Assembly (NCBI RefSeq): GCF_014640195.1
Contig: NZ_BMGM01000001.1
Location: 248,001-312,000, forward strand
Source of the DNA: Psychroflexus planctonicus
GTDB taxonomy: Bacteria > Bacteroidota > Bacteroidia > Flavobacteriales > Flavobacteriaceae
DNA length: 64,000 bases
Reading direction: 5' to 3'
The notes beneath the pieces are model-generated. The model ran no database searches. It was not told where the DNA came from and saw only the letters and a list, made by a program, of their open reading frames with translations. How positions within the stretch are numbered: the first letter of the stretch is position 1; every line of letters starts with the position of its first letter. This document shows positions 62,591-64,000 of this stretch, piece after piece. Made by a program: the position numbers and the translations under genes.

Positions 62591-64000
62591 ATGCCAAAAC
62601 TAAACTTTAAACAACTCAACCTTTTACTGGGATGGTTTGCTTTTTTCATAGCTTTAATTACGTATTGGCTAACCGTAGAGCCAACGGCTAGTTTTTGGGA
62701 TGCCGGGGAATACATTTCTACATCATCAAAATTACAAGTCGGTCATCCGCCGGGTGCTCCGCTGTACCAAATTTTTGGAGCTTTCTTTTCCTTGTTTGCT
62801 TCAGGTCCAGACCAAATTGCATTAATGGTAAATTTAATGTCTGTTTTATCTAGCGCATTTGCTGTTTTGTTTTTGTTTTGGTCCATCACTTTATTGCTTC
62901 GTAAGATTATTCCTAATTTCGAAAATGCTTCCACTTCCACTCAATTTGCTGTTTTATCTAGTAGTTTTGTAGGTGCGCTTGCGTTTACCTTTACCGATAG
63001 CTTTTGGTTTTCAGCAGTTGAAGCTGAAGTCTACGCTATGGCAGCTTGCATCATGGCGGCCATGTTTTATTTGGGCTTGCTTTGGGAACGCGATATGCAT
63101 AAACCCCGCGGACATCGTTGGGTTATTTTAATCGCTTTTTTAGTTGGGCTTTCTTTTGGTGTTCACTTTATGGGATTGCTTACTATTCCTGCAATTGGGT
63201 TTTTATATTACTTTAAAAACACCAAAAAAGTTACCGTCAAAAACTTCATAATTGCTAATTTTATAGTGGTTGGTATTTTGTTGTTTATCTTCAAATTACT
63301 GCTTCCGTATACCATGACTTTTTTCGCTGAAGCGGAATTGCTTTTTGTGAATAGTTTCGGGCTTCCATTTAACTCAGGAACTATTTTCGCTGGCATTGTA
63401 GTGGTTGCGCTGTTTGTATTTCTGTTGAAATATACGCGTTCAAAAAAATATTTTCAACTCAACACCTTAGTGCTTTGCATCTTATTCATTTTAATTGGTT
63501 TTTCCAGTTGGATCATGCTGCCAATTCGTGCCAATGCAGGAACCGTTATCAATGAAAATGATCCAAACAACGCCAGAGAATTATTAGCCTATTACAACAG
63601 AGAACAATATCCCGAAACCAAATTGTTTTATGGTCCACAGTTTACTGCTCGATTTGCAGACTTAGACGCAGCCGAACCTTATATAGACGATAAGCCTAAA
63701 TACGAAAAAGACGAAGAAGCTGGAAAATACATTGTAGTTAATAAATACGAAGATGTAAAACAAAACTTAAGTGGCGAGCATAAAACCATTTTACCACGCA
63801 TGTGGTCTTGGGATCATATTGAAAATTATCTTTCTTACACAGGTCCGTTAGAAATTAGCATTAAATCAGAATATCGTGGAGAACAAGAATTGGTTGCCAT
63901 GGTTAACGATTTAAACCTTCGATACGAAAATGGTGAGATTGAAACTTCAGAATACATTAGTTACCTCAGTGAACTGGAACGCTACATCAATGTAGAAAAA
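62591..64000 (+). CDS. DUF2723-family membrane protein, N-terminal part
   Basis: The first 470 codons of a large membrane protein; the gene runs off the right edge. It starts MPKLNFKQLNLLLGWFAFFI and has about nine membrane helices up to residue ~310. A motif resembling GT-C glycosyltransferases is present near the start (PTASFWDAGEYISTSSKLQV then GHPPGAPLYQ). DUF2723 proteins of Bacteroidota resemble protein O-mannosyltransferase-like enzymes. After residue 310 a soluble domain begins (NREQYPETKLFYGPQ). Glycosyl transfer is an inference. Confidence 0.88.
   Translation, partial: MPKLNFKQLNLLLGWFAFFIALITYWLTVEPTASFWDAGEYISTSSKLQVGHPPGAPLYQIFGAFFSLFASGPDQIALMVNLMSVLSSAFAVLFLFWSITLLLRKIIPNFENASTSTQFAVLSSSFVGALAFTFTDSFWFSAVEAEVYAMAACIMAAMFYLGLLWERDMHKPRGHRWVILIAFLVGLSFGVHFMGLLTIPAIGFLYYFKNTKKVTVKNFIIANFIVVGILLFIFKLLLPYTMTFFAEAELLFVNSFGLPFNSGTIFAGIVVVALFVFLLKYTRSKKYFQLNTLVLCILFILIGFSSWIMLPIRANAGTVINENDPNNARELLAYYNREQYPETKLFYGPQFTARFADLDAAEPYIDDKPKYEKDEEAGKYIVVNKYEDVKQNLSGEHKTILPRMWSWDHIENYLSYTGPLEISIKSEYRGEQELVAMVNDLNLRYENGEIETSEYISYLSELERYINVEK

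Overview
The window is low-GC DNA from a member of the Flavobacteriaceae (Bacteroidota). Supporting signs are the type IX secretion marker genes (a PorW/SprE-like TPR lipoprotein and an endonuclease I with a type A sorting domain), a DUF4270 lipoprotein, the split F-ATPase genes (atpB-E-F-H-A-G apart from atpD-C), and promoters fitting the Bacteroidota -7 consensus TAnnTTTG. The genus cannot be fixed from the sequence alone.

Layout. 1-9.2 kb: end of a tatD-like gene, a retropepsin-like protease, rpmF with a DUF177 gene, pdxA, riboflavin synthase, and a TetR / ABC / HlyD / TolC export operon whose ABC nucleotide-binding domain is strongly degenerate. 9.3-18 kb: main ATP synthase operon with its accessory membrane genes, a bactofilin and the PorW-like gene, all on the minus strand. 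18.1-22.0 kb: a thioredoxin-domain (YyaL/SSP411-like) gene whose 3' end is duplicated on the far side of a block of eight ~114-bp palindromic repeats surrounding a DUF559 nuclease gene. 22-35 kb: housekeeping genes (isoaspartyl peptidase, marC, atpDC, glmS, DUF4270, glycogen-synthase-like, panC-panD, flippase-like, esterase-like, radA). 35.1-43.7 kb: an accessory region with a toxin-antitoxin pair whose toxin has a nonsense codon, a REP-associated HUH transposase gene broken by a 160-bp MITE, a frameshifted ABA4-like gene, an HNH nuclease next to a methyltransferase-HIT fusion, and a PLD-helicase-DUF3427 gene with a Nudix gene. 44-48.2 kb: XRE/membrane pair, DUF2490, SDR, an acetolactate-decarboxylase-like lipoprotein and a di-haem cytochrome c peroxidase.

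48.35-55.76 kb is a compact integrative element in the 3' end of tRNA-Ala(GGC), bounded by a 15-bp direct repeat. It encodes a tyrosine integrase, an unknown coiled-coil protein with internal repeats, two small DNA-binding proteins and a 786-aa replication protein that appears to join a palm-polymerase-like region to an SF3-type helicase. About 1 kb of repeat-dense non-coding DNA follows and is a plausible origin. No relaxase or capsid gene is visible, so it may be a satellite-like or plasmid-like element.

The most unusual pattern crosses the window. One repeat core (TTTCCCT..AGGGAAATGCCG..AGGCAAAGGGTGT) occurs at three loci, and each locus holds a small stand-alone gene of a different nuclease fold: DUF559 (Vsr-like), an HUH/Y1 transposase, and GIY-YIG. 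This suggests a family of REP-like elements linked to several unrelated nucleases. The window ends with tRNA-Gln(TTG), whose 3' end and terminator are duplicated nearby, and the start of a DUF2723 membrane protein gene.
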